The position numbers and the translations under genes were made by a program. Shown here in pieces: positions 10,084 to 21,899 of a DNA stretch of 38,368 bases. A model generated the notes under the pieces. That model searched no databases. It worked only from the letters and a program-made list of their open reading frames with translations, and had not been told where the DNA came from. The DNA is from Paramacrobiotus richtersi (Eukaryota > Tardigrada > Eutardigrada > Parachela > Macrobiotidae), in contig JAQGAU010000139.1 in the NCBI GenBank assembly GCA_034698045.1, positions 1 through 38,368 of the forward strand. Reading direction: 5' to 3'. How positions within the stretch are numbered: the first letter of the stretch is position 1; each line of letters begins with the position of its first letter.

Positions 10084-10762
10084 GAACAATTCGGCTCCAG
10101 TGCCCTGGATCTCTTTACACTGTACGTATGCGAGCTGAAAACCGCTACAGTGCCGGTCTGGAGAACATTGTTGCCGCGCTGAAACGGACCGACTTGACCG
10201 TGACCTTCAGTGAATTCTCTGACTAGTTCCGCATTACCCGCAAACACAATGCCTGCATGCACATTGATTGATCTAGGCGACATCCGTGCCGCTTTCAAGT
10301 CGCTATGAGACACGCCCTCCACAACGACAAAAACCGGCTTGAGAAAATTCTCCGCCAGGAAGTACGAGAAACTCAGCCGAAGGAATTGCTGCGTAACAAC
10401 TTTATCCAGCTGCTCAAGGACGCGGCACTTACCGTCAGCCTTGACACCAAAATTAATGGACGACGATTCAGGATAAGTTTTCCAGTAAATCCGCCTACCA
10501 GATGGTCGTATCCGAGAAAGAACGGATTGAACTGTTCCATGAGTTCAAGATTAAGGTGTCGAGGAAGGAGGAATGGAAGGTGTCGAGTAAGAAGAAGAAC
10601 AAACATGAACGCGATGAAGAGAGTCCAGAGAAGCGGAAGAAGGAGAAGAAACGCCCTCACCGCAGTCTTACTCCCGAGGAGAGACGGAAACGCCACCGGA
10701 AGAGTCCGGAGGATGATTTCGATAAGGAAACGGCATATGCGCGGATATACATTGTGACCTAA
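10084..10762 (+). pseudogene. PRPF40: PRPF40 (U1 snRNP-associated splicing factor) C-terminal part, broken
   Basis: After a TTTTTATAG acceptor the sequence reads GSSALDLFTLYVCELK, matching the conserved STALDLF..YV.DLK block of PRPF40 proteins. In successive frames come RYSAGLENIVAALKRTDL, then a TLIDLGDIRAAFKSL block, then NNFIQLLKDAALTVSLDTK, then WTTIQDKFSSKSAYQMV and EKERIELFHEF (end of the last FF domain), and a Lys/Arg/Glu-rich tail with RSLTPEERRKRHRKSPEDD. PRPF40 bridges U1 snRNP and branch-site factors through WW and FF domains. The order matches the family, but at least four frame changes are needed (about 10140, 10225, 10303, and a five-base ATTAA insertion at 10452-10456 that also makes a stop). 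The last block (about 10457-10760) is open. WW domains and the first FF domains are absent. The call rests on remembered family motifs, without an alignment. Confidence 0.75.
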
Positions 10763-11009
10763 TTGCTCCTTATCCATTATGCAACAGGAGAATCGCGCCG
10801 TAAATCCCATGGTTGATGTGGTGTCGATGGTTATATCCATTCCCCAACATGACGAGAGTTCCGTGTCTGTGCCTGGAAGAATTTTGTACCTTGTTGTTCG
10901 GAGAATGCGTCTCAGATACTGTGTTCGTTGTGAAGGAAGTCCGGCTCCTCAAACAGACTGTTCCATTCCAGGTAAAACATCGGTTAGAAAACACATAGGT
11001 AGCGGATAA
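10763..11009 (+). other. Unassigned open stretch downstream of PRPF40
   Basis: Two plus-strand frames are open for about 60-75 codons across 10779-11009, one containing VPCLCLEEFCTLLFGECV and FVVKEVRLLKQTVPFQ. The alternating hydrophobic pattern is protein-like but I do not recognise the family. It could be another exon remnant; low-confidence MPN-like resemblance only. Confidence 0.2.
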
Positions 11010-14000
11010 TATGCCTGCAGGCTACATAAATCGTTTCCGTAACATTTCACTGTTTTCCGTGCGGGTTGGCCCGGTGGGTTGTGGAAATGATAATGAAGAT
11101 CTTCAGCATGCGCCTCCCGTTAAGTGTAACATTAGGGCTTCCATGGTCAAATAGTTTTTAAAACATGTTCTGAAATGTATTTCAAGAATCACGGCTGAAT
11201 TTTAAGAAAAGTTCAAAAATAATTGCGACTGATTGTTCTTAATGTATTGGTAAAAGTTTTTTTGCTCTTGGGAATTAGTTTCAAAAAATCTTTCGTTGTT
11301 TAAAAGTTTTTGGAAACAGGGAAGTATTTCGAAACTGATTACGGAGAATGGAAACTAGCGCGTTTTTCTAGCAAAAGACCGCGCAATATCGTTTGGGTCA
11401 ATAACATACTGACACTGGCGGGTCATACATTATTATGATGATGAGAGCTGTACTGTATATAATCGACTGTTTCTGTTTTCCTGCATGATTGATGGATAGC
11501 AGGTGATTATGGGTTTCCTCTGTAATAGTTTTCTAACACTGGAGGTGTAAACTGTTTTTACTGGGCAAAAGCCGACGAAACAAAATGAAGTGCGAAGGCA
11601 CATACAGAAACAACCACAGCTGGAGATGAACCAAGTAGTATTTATTACACTTTTGATGATTTCAAGCGTGAACATTATTATGTTCGAGCGTAAACTATTT
11701 AACTTAGCTGCTGAGCTTTGCAGTACTGAACTGACAATGTTGAATAATTGCGACATAAACACTCTAATAAAACATAAACTTGAGAACATAAACTTTAATT
11801 TACACAATCAGGAAGAGCTCGTCCAATTTATTACAATCACAAGTACTGGAGATGTTGTAATAACAATGTACGTGACAATATCAGTGTTAGGAAAACGTAG
11901 TGTAGTGGCGCCTGCGTTCTTCCAGTAAAATATGGCTTGTGCTTGTACTGCATGCGTCAGTTAACATTGACAGTGCGTTGTAAAAAGCCTACAAGTTTAG
12001 AAACCTATGGTTTAATTTTTTTAGTCTGTGAACATGTATGTTTTAGTGTTGGCTACCAAAATTAAAATGATAACTAAACTTAAAAATTATGCAAACCACA
12101 ATTTACCCGATGTTAACGCATTTTGGAACTTACTAATTGTTTTAACATCGCGTTTTTTTGACCGAATTTCATGTCATTTCCCGATTTGGACATTTTCTGT
12201 TGCGATGCTCCATTCCACCTTCGATATAGCAGTTTCTTTATTTCGATGCCGGGTATGGTTTTCGGACAAGTTATGACCTAAAAGACTGCTCACACTGGTA
12301 ATGCAGATACAAGCAAACCGTAGTGAAATGGCATGAATCTCTACACGGCACTTGCTGAGGTACTGCAGATCTAGAAAAGTATTATGTCTGTGCAATCAAT
12401 AATTCCATGACCACTGGTCTGCATTTTTATGATCATGGATTTACTCCAGAAAAGCTGTACATTGTTAACGGTAATCTTTGTTGCGAAAATGACTCGTGAG
12501 ATTGTTATTACGGTGCCAAGAAAATATAGTTCGCATTAGAAGCATAATTATTATCCCAAGTCAGCCTCAACGGGATTCATTTGGCAGTGTTTTGCAACGG
12601 AAGCGGCGCTGGTGGCGTGCAAGTGCACGTTAGCGGCGGGATAGAATGTTTTTGACGGTTACAACACTGACATTTTGCCCCGCAGCCGACATGTCAACAA
12701 CGGAAAATCATTAATTACAACCGGCATGAAATTAGTCGCATAAAAAATGGACAGGCAGAGTGAAATACTTAAAACTCGGTTAGAGCTGTGCGCTTGGATA
12801 ACGACGTGCAAAGATCTCATTAATCACATGTCTACTCAATAGAAAAGTAGGAGAAAATAGTAATAAATACGATTCAAGTGGCGTAACGAGGAAAGTCTGG
12901 AAGAATTGTCGAGAAATACCGTTGGGCACTTTGTTCTAATTTTAAATAACTGCTGAAGTTGTTATTGTTTAACCTGTTTACCATGGAGTTGTAGACAAAA
13001 TTGTACGCATCCAAGATTTCGTTCACTGGTGACTACTGGACAAAGTTAGTCGTATCCAAAAATGCCGATTCTTGTTTTATTTTGGAAAAAAGTAGGCCAT
13101 AAAATTATGTTATACCGCGCTTTGACTGATTTATACGCTTGATTTGTGAAATTTGCATACGATCACAGTGGTGTGGTCCTGGCTGGCAGAATACGGTATT
13201 TCACGCTTAGAGAGAGTGTTCTGACTGGGAAACTTCTGGCAATGCAAACTAAATGCGGCACTGATAATAAATTGCCATAAATTATGTTCTAGGCATTTCC
13301 TGCGCGTTATACATTGTTTTTGCGATGTACGGGTGAATACCCAGTGCCCTTGATGCATTTCCGAGCGTTGTTCCCTCATGCTAGTGCCGAGCGGTACCAC
13401 CCTGGGGTGAGTGTTCTCCGGAAAAATGTAAATTAAATTTCTTCAGACATACATCTTTGTGCGTTTTGACACCACCGTAAAAACTCTAGACTTGGCACAT
13501 TCTTTGGTTAGAAGTATGCATGATTCGTAGAAGAATTTGTCGAGCGCGGGTGGCACATATAATACAGTTCGGATCACAAGCACACTCTGTACTGTCATAA
13601 AAATTTCGTAGTTTGCTACAAGCTCTACATGTTTTCACCGGAAGAAAGAGTAGTCATAATTCGAATTGAATTATATCATTTAGTGGATTGTTTGTGAGGT
13701 CCATGGTTGTAAATTTATCTATTTATACTTATTTTATCACTCGGTTACAGTTTGGAGAAAATAATTTTGATTCAACTGATTTGCGTTCGCTGACATTTTA
13801 CTAAAATTGCCGATAAAAAACTCGGCCCATGGATTGTTTTCATTTCGTTAAAGTCTTACAAAAAACACTCCTGATCGTTCTGGCTTTCTTCTGAAGATCA
13901 CTTCGTATTACTGTTTAATGTGTGTCAAACAGCCGCTCTGTTAATATAATTGTTGTTGAGGGGTTGCAAAAGCCACTGTTCTACCATTCACCCTGTACAT

Positions 14001-14210
14001 ATATGTTCTGGACTTTGCAGTTGGTTTGTGTAGAAGTGCCATACACAGTGCACTGTCAAAGATTGTAAATCTTATGTTTCGAATGAAATTGAGTCTTCTT
14101 GAAACAGTACTAGCACCGATTTGAACTGTTTCGCTTGTTTTTTTGGTGGATGGTACTGCTAACTGGTTGCTGGTAAACGCGCAACTTTACAGACATCTTC
14201 TTTTTTGCAG
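11010..14210. other. Long non-coding interval
   Basis: AT-rich sequence. One plus-strand frame at 11590-11928 (possible ATG at 11626) has a hydrophobic start but AT-driven composition and no family. A segment at about 13336-13410 recurs at 26096-26380. No RNA gene or transposon ORF was recognised in the rest. Confidence 0.4.
13336..13410. repeat. Uninterrupted copy of the 26096-26380 repeat
   Basis: Shares ACCCAGTGC, GAGCGTTGTTCCC and GAGCGGTACCACCCT with the copy at 26096-26380, in the same order and strand but without the insert. The nature of the repeat is unknown. Confidence 0.5.
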
Positions 14211-16016
14211 ATTGCAGTTGTTCAAGAAGTTTGATTCCTTCCGTGTGCTGTTGATCTGGTCTGCATGCGACGGTGATGGGAGCGTGGGCTGGGTACCACA
14301 GGATCTGGATGCACATAATCTATTCCGCCAGGTAAGCACCGATCGGTAATCATGCACACATTCCTTACAGCAGTGTTGAGTTTATAAATGGTGCTTTTGT
14401 GAGGAAATGAAATAGTTTTCCTTGAGTTTGAGGTTTATCTCATGGTTAATGTTCTGTCATCCTTGAGATTAAATTACCAGGTTAAATGAGCAGTGCTGAG
14501 GATAAGTCAGTGTAATGTCACCATGAATACTGGACCCGGTTCCAAAAATGTCCGAAATCCACTGCCTGTGTGTGATAAAAACGGCAGTCGATTCTATGCT
14601 GTGTAGAAGTCGGGTTAGTTTTGATTCTTTCTGAGGACGCCGAACAGCATGCTGTTTCACTTCCGCTTTCGCACACTGTTTTATTGCAAACTGAATGCTG
14701 TTTAACCAACATGAAGGGACTTTCGAGCTGGCGCCTGCAGCACCGCCGCTGATTGGTTGCACGTGTCCATTCGTACGCAGCACCTCTGGGCCCCCAGTAC
14801 CTGTCGGCCCTCTCGTTCACTCAGTGCTTGCAGGTGCGCGAATGAGAGACTGATGCGCGTACGTTATTGGCTGTCTCATGTCTCATGCCTGCCTCTTGCC
14901 TGTCTCACATAAGCTGCAGTTCTTAGGCACTGTTGTAAGAATCTGATGCTAACAGCATCAGACAGACACAGAAAGCGACACATGCAAAATCTACCGTAGG
15001 AACCGGGGGAACGAATGTAGATGACCTTTTGCGGAAGTGCGTCGTGACACTCTGCTGCAAAGAAAAGGGTCAGGTTTTGTGCAATTCTTCCCGTATTTTG
15101 TTTTAACGGGTTTGGTATTGATGAGTGACAGTATTAACGGCATACTTAACTATCTATTACATAGAAAGCAGCGAATTGGACTAATTACAATAATGATCGT
15201 GTACGAAAGCAGGTTTCAACGAGAAAAGCCGTTTCCAATCAGCGGTTCGAAGGTTACCTCGAAATCTGTTTAGCTGGTTACAATGTAAATTGTGGTGTCG
15301 TATCTTATTATTACCTGCAACGTGCTACGTTTATTACTAGTACAATCTTGTTTTGATAAACTTTGGCGAAATGTTTTCTGTACTCGAGTGTTCTTCCGTA
15401 TTCTTTGACGTTTATACGCAGATTCCCTTTTTTCTGCATTCCTTGATGTATTTTTGTGGTTATGTATGTAACTAGTTTTCTGATTTATATGTACTGTACG
15501 CGATCGATGAAATGACACGAAAATTTGCCCTACCGCACACAACACCCCAGCGGGACTGGCAGTGTGATGAGTGCGTATAGGCAGAGTAGAAATATTCGGC
15601 GCGCATGTTACCGAATACACTACTCTGCGTGCCATTTCAGCGTCCGCGTACAGTATCATTGTGTTTAATTGCCTGAAACAGTGCTCCGCTGTTTGTGGCG
15701 TGTAACCAATAACTATGACAGTACGAGTTCCGATAAAGTTTGTTAATTGTAACTTGTAAGTACTAAGTAATAAGTATGGATATGCGGTATGTCGTAGTGA
15801 GGTGGCTGTACATGGGTTAAATATACCGCCGACATAGTGAAATGTACTGGTTTACCAAAGATATCTACTTCGAAGTTCGAACATGTTCTGTCAACATCTT
15901 TTTCGTTTTTACTTAGGGCTACGTTGTTTGTCCTGGCTAGACTCTATATTTTGCTTGTTTGTTTCTTTGCAGTGCCAGCTAGGTGCTGAATGGGAAGCTG
16001 GCTCGTTTGTTGGCCA
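14211..16016 (+). pseudogene. Diacylglycerol kinase catalytic-domain exons, broken (copy A)
   Basis: The first exon (about 14211-14331) lies between TTTTTTGCAG and CAG|GTAAGC and reads [13 protein letters not shown], then [18 protein letters not shown]. This is the DGK catalytic motif ([15 protein letters not shown], which binds ATP), but the GGDG core is distorted by about four extra codons ([12 protein letters not shown]). The next exon starts in phase at 15973 after TTTGCAG with CQLG, and in a shifted frame gives VLNGKLARLL, corresponding to the CQLGVLPLGTGNDLARxLG block with the Gly-Thr part deleted. Exon order and the phase-0 junction (Q|CQLG) fit the family. DGKs phosphorylate diacylglycerol to phosphatidate at membranes. 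The damaged ATP motif and the frameshift argue for a pseudogene. The rest of the domain was not found. Confidence 0.65.
14942..14962. repeat. Short hairpin
   Basis: TCTGATGCT AAC AGCATCAGA: 9-bp perfect arms with a 3-base loop, inside the intron-like interval of the diacylglycerol kinase fragment. Purpose unknown. Confidence 0.6.
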
Positions 16017-18040
16017 CTTGACACCGCGAATCGGAAGTGGCGTCGCCGGCCTCCTCGGTCCCCGTTTTGGCGTCTGCTGATATTACACCGTCGCGCAGTG
16101 GCGCCCAGTCCGCCCGAAATCCATTCAAAACTCGGCCGTCCGATAAACGTGTACGTTGCATAAAATGCACGTAAAGAAACATATAATATAGATTTAAGAC
16201 ACTTGTGTTGCATTATACCGAATGTTACGATTGATTTTCTGATTTTGTTCAGCGAGAGGGAAATTGCTACATGTACAGATTTGGGCATGCAGTTGGTGAA
16301 ATGCTGATTTGTCGTAGTTTACGGGCACAGTGGTGTTTGTCGACTGTGAACGTGCATACATCTAAACAAATTACCGGTAACCAGGTAGTCGAACCAGTTT
16401 CTTTAAGGAGTTTGTTACATACAATTTTTTTAATTCGAGCAGAAGAAAAGTAAAAAGCTGGCGTAGTTTTGCGAATTTTATATTCGATAGGCAAGTCCAA
16501 GTCTGGAAAAACTGTTCATACAGGGCGAAAACATTTACAGTGAAAATGTTTATCTGGAAAATTTAATACTTGAAGAAAACTTTCAACCAGTTTAATTTTT
16601 GATTAAAACTACATACCAGTTTTCTTTTTTTTTACATCGTACTAGCATTTTATTCATAAGGGACGATTTAGTGTCACATTTGCCAGATAAACCGGAAGTG
16701 TCCGTCCTCCCCATCGCAGCGCACTGCCATGCATAATTAATTTGGTAGTGGATAGCTGTTTACATTGGCGACAATTATAAATAAGCAGCGAATTGCTGCG
16801 GGTTGGGAGATGGTATCCGTCAGGTGGTTCCGGTGTAAATATTGTGCCGGGTTGGGCGATGAGTTTCGTAGATTACTGTGGAAATTTACTTCATTTTCCT
16901 CACCTGACTAGTTTCTGAGAAAGGCTAATTCATCAGCGTTCGCTGAATGTACATTCAAATTGATCATGATGCTATCATGCTGTACCTGTACTGACAAGTG
17001 AGTTGCTGTTATGTATACACAACCATGCATGGTACTATAATTTCCGTGCATAAGGCTGGTTGTTAGCAAGATGCGATTGGATAAAGGATTGGATTATTTC
17101 AAATTTTTTCCTGTGTGTAGAATGACATATTCTTACCGCGACTCTGTGAATGAAAAATGGATTTCCACACAATCTGATCCAGATCAGCGAACGTTCGCTG
17201 GCCGGTATGGAACAGTCAATTATGGATACCAAGTTCAAAGAACCACGGCGAGAAAAGTTCGCACAATCCAGTATCTTTTCCACGTACTCTCACCACTCTG
17301 CACCCATTCCGCCTCCCGTATACACGAAGTTTTTTATAGTTATTAGTTATTTTGAGTAAGGTTTGAAGAAAACTTGGATCATAAATCTATAGCCACTCTG
17401 AGATATCGACTGCCACTTTAGCAGAAATGGCCTTGGTATATATGTATTCTGCCACCGGCCGTCTCACATGTTTCGGGCTACGCATATATACATGTATTTA
17501 TGTATATGGTGAAAGCTACTGACTTTGCCCAAAAGTATGCAACGGGATTCATAGCTACCGTAGATTATGTTGCGCAGGAAAATATTTACACTGGAAATTT
17601 TTATTTTGAAGAGGAATTTTCGAATCCAAGAAATGACAAACCATTTGCGCATGTTTCCTTTTATCGGAAACGCTGTCTGCCAGTATATAGCTAGTAAATA
17701 CTAGGATAGCGCAACCATAACTAGCAGGAGATACTTATACGTGTGAACAAAATGCACAGAACACTACCTGCACTTTACACATATGACAAAGTTTGTGTAG
17801 ACAGTGTAGCAATACATATTGCATCATTTGTTTTCTATGTATTATATTAGTAATATGTATCGAAACAGAGTTTGCAAACAAAGTGGGATGACCGCATCGG
17901 TAAAATATATGCATTTTTTTTGCAAAAATTGACAGTACCACAATGCTTAAAAGGTATTCTGCTTTGAAAAACACGGTCATTGAATTGCAATACTGTGATT
18001 TTTAGTGATGTGAAGAGCATCCTGCGGTCCCTTAACTAAT
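16017..18040. other. Interval with GC-rich island and unassigned short frames
   Basis: 16020-16140 is GC-rich and open on both strands; the plus frame SEVASPASSVPVLASADITP... ending at a TAA near 16171 looks protein-like but is unassigned. A plus frame at 17150-17359 contains MEQSIMDTKFKEPRREKF and IPPPVYTKFF, and another at 17500-17694 contains KATDFAQKYATGFIATVDYV. These may be exon remnants. None belongs to a family I can name. Confidence 0.25.
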
Positions 18041-18043
18041 TAC

Positions 18044-18298
18044 AGCCCTCGCGGAAGCCGGCCCGGTTGTCTTGGAAGAAACGGTGACCACACTGGACAG
18101 GAAGTCGCACCCCGCAGCCATGTTGTCGCAATTGGTGTTGCTGATGCGCCATCGATCTGTGCTCGCATTGATGAATTAAGACCAAGTTCTACCGTACGTA
18201 CGGATTGCTGCGACGAGATGTTACATATGAGGACTACCCGGCGCACTGGTTTGCTGCAGAACAGGACAATTTTTTTGGTTTTAGCGAGTTTATGAACT
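18044..18298 (+). other. Unassigned open stretch next to the F-box paralogue exon
   Basis: About 85 codons are open on the plus strand after an AATTACAG acceptor-like site, including RPGCLGRNGDHTGQEVAP and ICARIDELRPSSTVRTDC. The opposite strand is also open, so coding is uncertain. It lies about 100 bp upstream of the orphan F-box-family last exon and might be part of the same duplicated copy, but I see no clear match to the intact gene. Confidence 0.2.
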
Positions 18299-18404
18299 GA
18301 ACGATACACGTGAAAAACAGTGGCAGAATCGCTTCGAAAATCTGGAGCCTTTTGTAGTTAAAACTGAAATTTCACCATGGAACGTTTTATTCTGATTTAG
18401 GCAG

Positions 18405-18551
18405 ACTCTGTATGGATCTGAAAGCTGTGATCCACGAGCATCAAAAGAGCAGCGTTCTATGTTCAAGCCGAATGAATTGTCGGACTTTTCAGCTATTACC
18501 GCACGGAATCTGAATAAATTAACGTTAAGTTTACTGAATAAAGTATTTTGA
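18405..18551 (+). pseudogene. Orphan last exon of the neighbouring F-box gene family
   Basis: After the acceptor TTTAGGCAG the 48 codons read TLYGSESCDPRASKEQRSMF, then DFSAITARNLNKLTLSLL, ending in TGA at 18549. The last exon of the intact gene (21315-21485) reads ILYGFESCNPRASKERRSMF and DFSAINARSLDKITLNIL. Splice phase (0), length and the following 3' flank (AATTTGCTGCAGA...) also match. No Tudor-like or F-box exon precedes it in recognisable form, so it is a truncated duplicate or the relic of a tandem paralogue. Confidence 0.75.
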
Positions 18552-19128
18552 ACGATCTATCGATTGTCCAGTTGGTAGGAAAATTTGCTGCAGAGCCTGA
18601 GTTTATGGAACAGCAGAACGTGCCCTAATAGGAGCATTAACTGTATGGGATACCATCCCTCTGGAAATTTATAATAGGTTTATTGCTGTTTGTGTGTGAA
18701 GTCTGCCCATTGACCGTATCATGGATGTTGCTTTTCGAAAAGAAAAAGTGATCGTTTCGGTGCCTGGCGGCAGTGGCATACCTCATGTAGAAGTAATCCT
18801 TCTCTTTCACATGTGTGATTGGCTGGTACCATAAATAATTCTTCCCGATTCTGAGATAAAAACAAATAGCGTCTGCGGTATATACATGGTTTTTCACCCA
18901 GTTTAAATATTGAACTATGTACACGAACTACCACAATGAAAAAAAACAAATATTGAACTACCACAAATAATGATTAAATCGTACAACAAGCAGTTTCTCC
19001 ATTCATCCTGAGCGCTGAAGTAGTAAAGACAATAATGGCTCGAAACTTCCTCGATCGAGGATCGGCAAAAATACCATGTTGTCCGTCCGTAAATCGTCGA
19101 TGACACGACTTCAGAAACAAATCAAAAA

Positions 19129-19320
19129 ATGGCCCAGTCAGGCGTGAATTACTACGGTGTGGATAAAGGGGCAGCGGCAAATCTAGCAACCAAGCCAACG
19201 GTGTCGGGACTGCCGCCTGGGGAGACACTACGGCACAGGAAAGACATTGAAAGTGATACATGTACGAGTACAGCATTTATTTTCGACCGTTTTGGTTGGT
19301 ACAATTTAGTAACAATTTAA
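19129..19320 (+). other. Short open frame of uncertain status
   Basis: An ATG at 19129 opens 63 codons (MAQSGVNYYGVDKGAAANLA...) with a balanced composition in its first 40 codons and an AT-rich end. There is no recognised family and no clear splice donor. It may be the first exon of a short gene or chance. Confidence 0.15.
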
Positions 19321-19541
19321 AATTTCTTTCTTCAAATATCTGTAATTATGGTTCTGCGATTATCCAATCAGAATTTCTGAATTTGTTTTGTTCGCCCCTT
19401 GGTTCAGTGCGAGTCAGTGCGATTACGTAAACACACAGACCCCTCCTGCAAATGGCAACTTTTGCTTTTTGATTGAATCACGGCGCCATCGCGTACCTTT
19501 CGCGACTTGTGGTCGTTTCGACGTTAAGGCCTAAAGGAACC

Positions 19542-21485
19542 ATGATCAAAAGTGCCATTGGACGATGGGACGCCGTGGACGTTAAAACGGAAAGTGGTAC
19601 AAAGCAATTCGGGTATGTCGTGGATATTGACGGAGACGGTCTCGTGATTGATTTCGGAAATGGTCCCCCAGTCTCCATGCCTTCGGACAGAATCCGTCAG
19701 CCTCGAACTACATCCCGCAGTATTCATGGCTTAGTCAGCAATCGTCGTGGAAGTGTGGAGAATCACCCCGAGTATAACTGGGAGGCAGCTGTGCAGACCT
19801 CCCCAAATGCTCCTTACACTTGGTACCCAGCTCGAGTGTTGTTGCGCAAGGAACACATGAACTTTATTCTGGTGGAGATACTGATTCACGATCACAAACA
19901 GGAATATGTCTTGCCCCTGGATCATGTTCGCAAACCTTATAGTTTCAAGAACTATCTCCACTGTCAGCCCGCTTACGCAGCATTCCGCAAACTGCGCTCT
20001 CCCGTACCCAAGGAGTTTGTTCTGGATGATCGGGCGCGGACGTTGTGGATGGAGGAAGTACCTCACAGGAAGATCATAGATCTCAAGGAGGGGTTCTTGT
20101 ATTATCTGCTGGATATTGAAGGCAAACCTGCAACTGAGGACGCACCAGCGGAACAGGTAAAAGGAAAAGCATATTCTGAAGACGAAAGCTCAGCATGCGA
20201 ACGAAAGCGAGCCCTGGCTTTGAGCTTTCGAATAGAATTTAAAATGGAAGCGTAATTTATTTTCTTACGAACCGGTTCTATCTTCTGTACTTCAAGGTCT
20301 TGAATAATGCTTGCTAAAACTTATTTGTCGTTTTAATTTATTTCAGCTGTGTCTACTGAAAAACACAATGGAGCTGTTCAAACAAGCGGACAGATCCATT
20401 GCAAACACCAATGAGAACCCTGCCACAGGAGGCAGCGACAAGTGCCCCGATATCAACGAAACGATTCCGCTGGAAATTCTGCTAACAATCTTCAAGTTCT
20501 TGGACACAGAACAGCAAGCTCGGGCGCGGCGCGTATGTATCAAGTGGAACGCTTTGTTGGACTTTCCCGAGATTGTTAATGATGTGCGTATTCCGTGCCC
20601 GGAAGAAGTGAGGGAGGGCGCAGGAGACGCGGACCGCAAAATCGCTGCATGTGTGCATAAGAGCATTTCCAATCGATCGCAAAAGCTTACCTTAACCGGT
20701 TGCGGTACGTTTCGAGTCTTCCACATCATCGCCGAATTACTGGATGTTGTGCGGGCTCGACCTTTTCAGACGCTGGTTCTTTCCGATATGGAACAGCCGT
20801 TTTGTCACTATTACCAACTTGATCGTCTACCAGAAGAAACTCCTGTTTTCGAACTAGACAGGGGGTTCGGGGATATTTGCCGGTATATCGTCTTCGATAA
20901 CGTTAAGATTGCTGATATTGACGGCGGTTTTGTAAATGCGCCCCAGAACGATTATAAGTGTCGGGTACCGGAGAACTGTCTGAGCATTCACATTGTTAGC
21001 GGAAGAATTGACATCCAATCTCCCAGCAGATCGTGCGACTTTTGGAATCTTTTGGAAGAGCATTGCCCGCCTGTGGATCTAGAGTCCAGCGTAGTGCCGG
21101 CTGCTTTCCAGACTGCCGCGGTCATTGGTCCTGACGATGAAGAAGGGCACACGTTACGGAACGACATCAGTCAGGTACATAGACCGTTCTGTTCTGCCCG
21201 TAGCTCGGCGTATGGCATTACTGCTCTGCAATTTGTTGCGGAGGTCGCATACCTGGTTTTTTTGGCGACAAGTGACAGTGTCGGTGTTAAAGGTGTTCTA
21301 CCTGATTTATATAGATTTTATATGGATTTGAAAGTTGTAATCCCCGAGCATCAAAAGAACGGCGTTCCATGTTCAAGCTGAGTGAATTTCCGGACTTTTC
21401 TGCCATCAACGCACGGAGCCTGGACAAAATAACGCTAAACATACTGGATAAAGTGCTTCGAATGAACTATCATCCACTGACGTGA
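19542..21485 (+). CDS. Tudor/Agenet-like plus F-box protein, three exons
   Basis: Three exons join in phase 0 into 537 codons: 19542-20156 (205), 20347-21174 (276) and 21315-21485 (56 plus TGA); introns are 190 and 140 bp with CAG|GTAAAA and CAG|GTACAT donors. The ATG at 19542 (AACCATGA) is the first before the conserved region; the frame extends further upstream without an ATG. Residues about 5-50 (GRWDAVDVKTESG...GYVVDIDGDGLVIDFGNG) and about 85-135 (YTWYPARVLL..., EYVLPLDHVRKP) look like two Tudor/Agenet-like beta-barrels. Residues about 245-285 (IPLEILLTIFKFLD, then ARRVCIKWNALLD) are an F-box, which binds Skp1 in SCF ubiquitin ligases. The C-terminal 250 residues (conserved LYGFESCNPRASKERRS) are unassigned and probably select the substrate. 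The frame has no breaks. F-box confidence is high; the barrel assignment is by pattern only. The acceptor of exon 3 (TTATATAG) was set by homology to the exon at 18405. Confidence 0.8.
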
Positions 21486-21838
21486 GAATTTGCTGCAGAT
21501 CCAGTGGTTGTGGAAGAGTAGATTATGTCCTTGTAGGAGCTAGTGCAATGGATATTTCCTGATCCTGCAAAAGTGTCGCTTTGGCTTTTTACTGTTTATG
21601 TTTAGTGTGCGCATTCACGAATTTTGTTTTCCGAACGGGGGAAGTGCTCCCAGTTATTAATTTTGTCGATGTCGCATTGCAGTGACTGGGATTCACTGAC
21701 CGTCTCAATGACAGAACCATGATACTTTCGTTCCTTTTTGGTTTCTGTTAATCGATTACAATGATTAATGTTGCCAGTTACAATTGCCGTTATAGAAAAA
21801 CACTGGAGAAAAGTTGCATTCGTTCACTGCGAAAGGAG

Positions 21839-21844
21839 AATAAA
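21839..21844 (+). promoter_or_regulatory. Possible poly(A) signal of the F-box gene
   Basis: AATAAA lies 354 bases after the stop codon, the first canonical hexamer noticed downstream. Position is plausible for a 3' UTR but unproven. Confidence 0.3.
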
Positions 21845-21899
21845 CCAACAAGGGCAAATTCATTTTTTTCAGATGTACCAAAAGCACACAAATACTGAA

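Noticed and set aside
10093..10227. Fibronectin type III-like stretch (YTVRMRAENRYSAG)
   Set aside because: The neighbouring blocks (ALDLFTLYV, DIRAAFKSL, FF-domain end, basic tail) all fit PRPF40, and the stretch corresponds to its linker; the FN3 look is coincidence.
11590..11928. Plus-strand frame with hydrophobic start (MNQVVFITLLMISSV)
   Set aside because: AT-driven composition, overlapping minus-strand frame and no family; a secreted peptide cannot be excluded but is not supported.
19473..19541. Upstream start of the F-box protein at 19473
   Set aside because: The codon is TTG; the first ATG in frame is at 19542 in a good context and directly precedes the conserved region.
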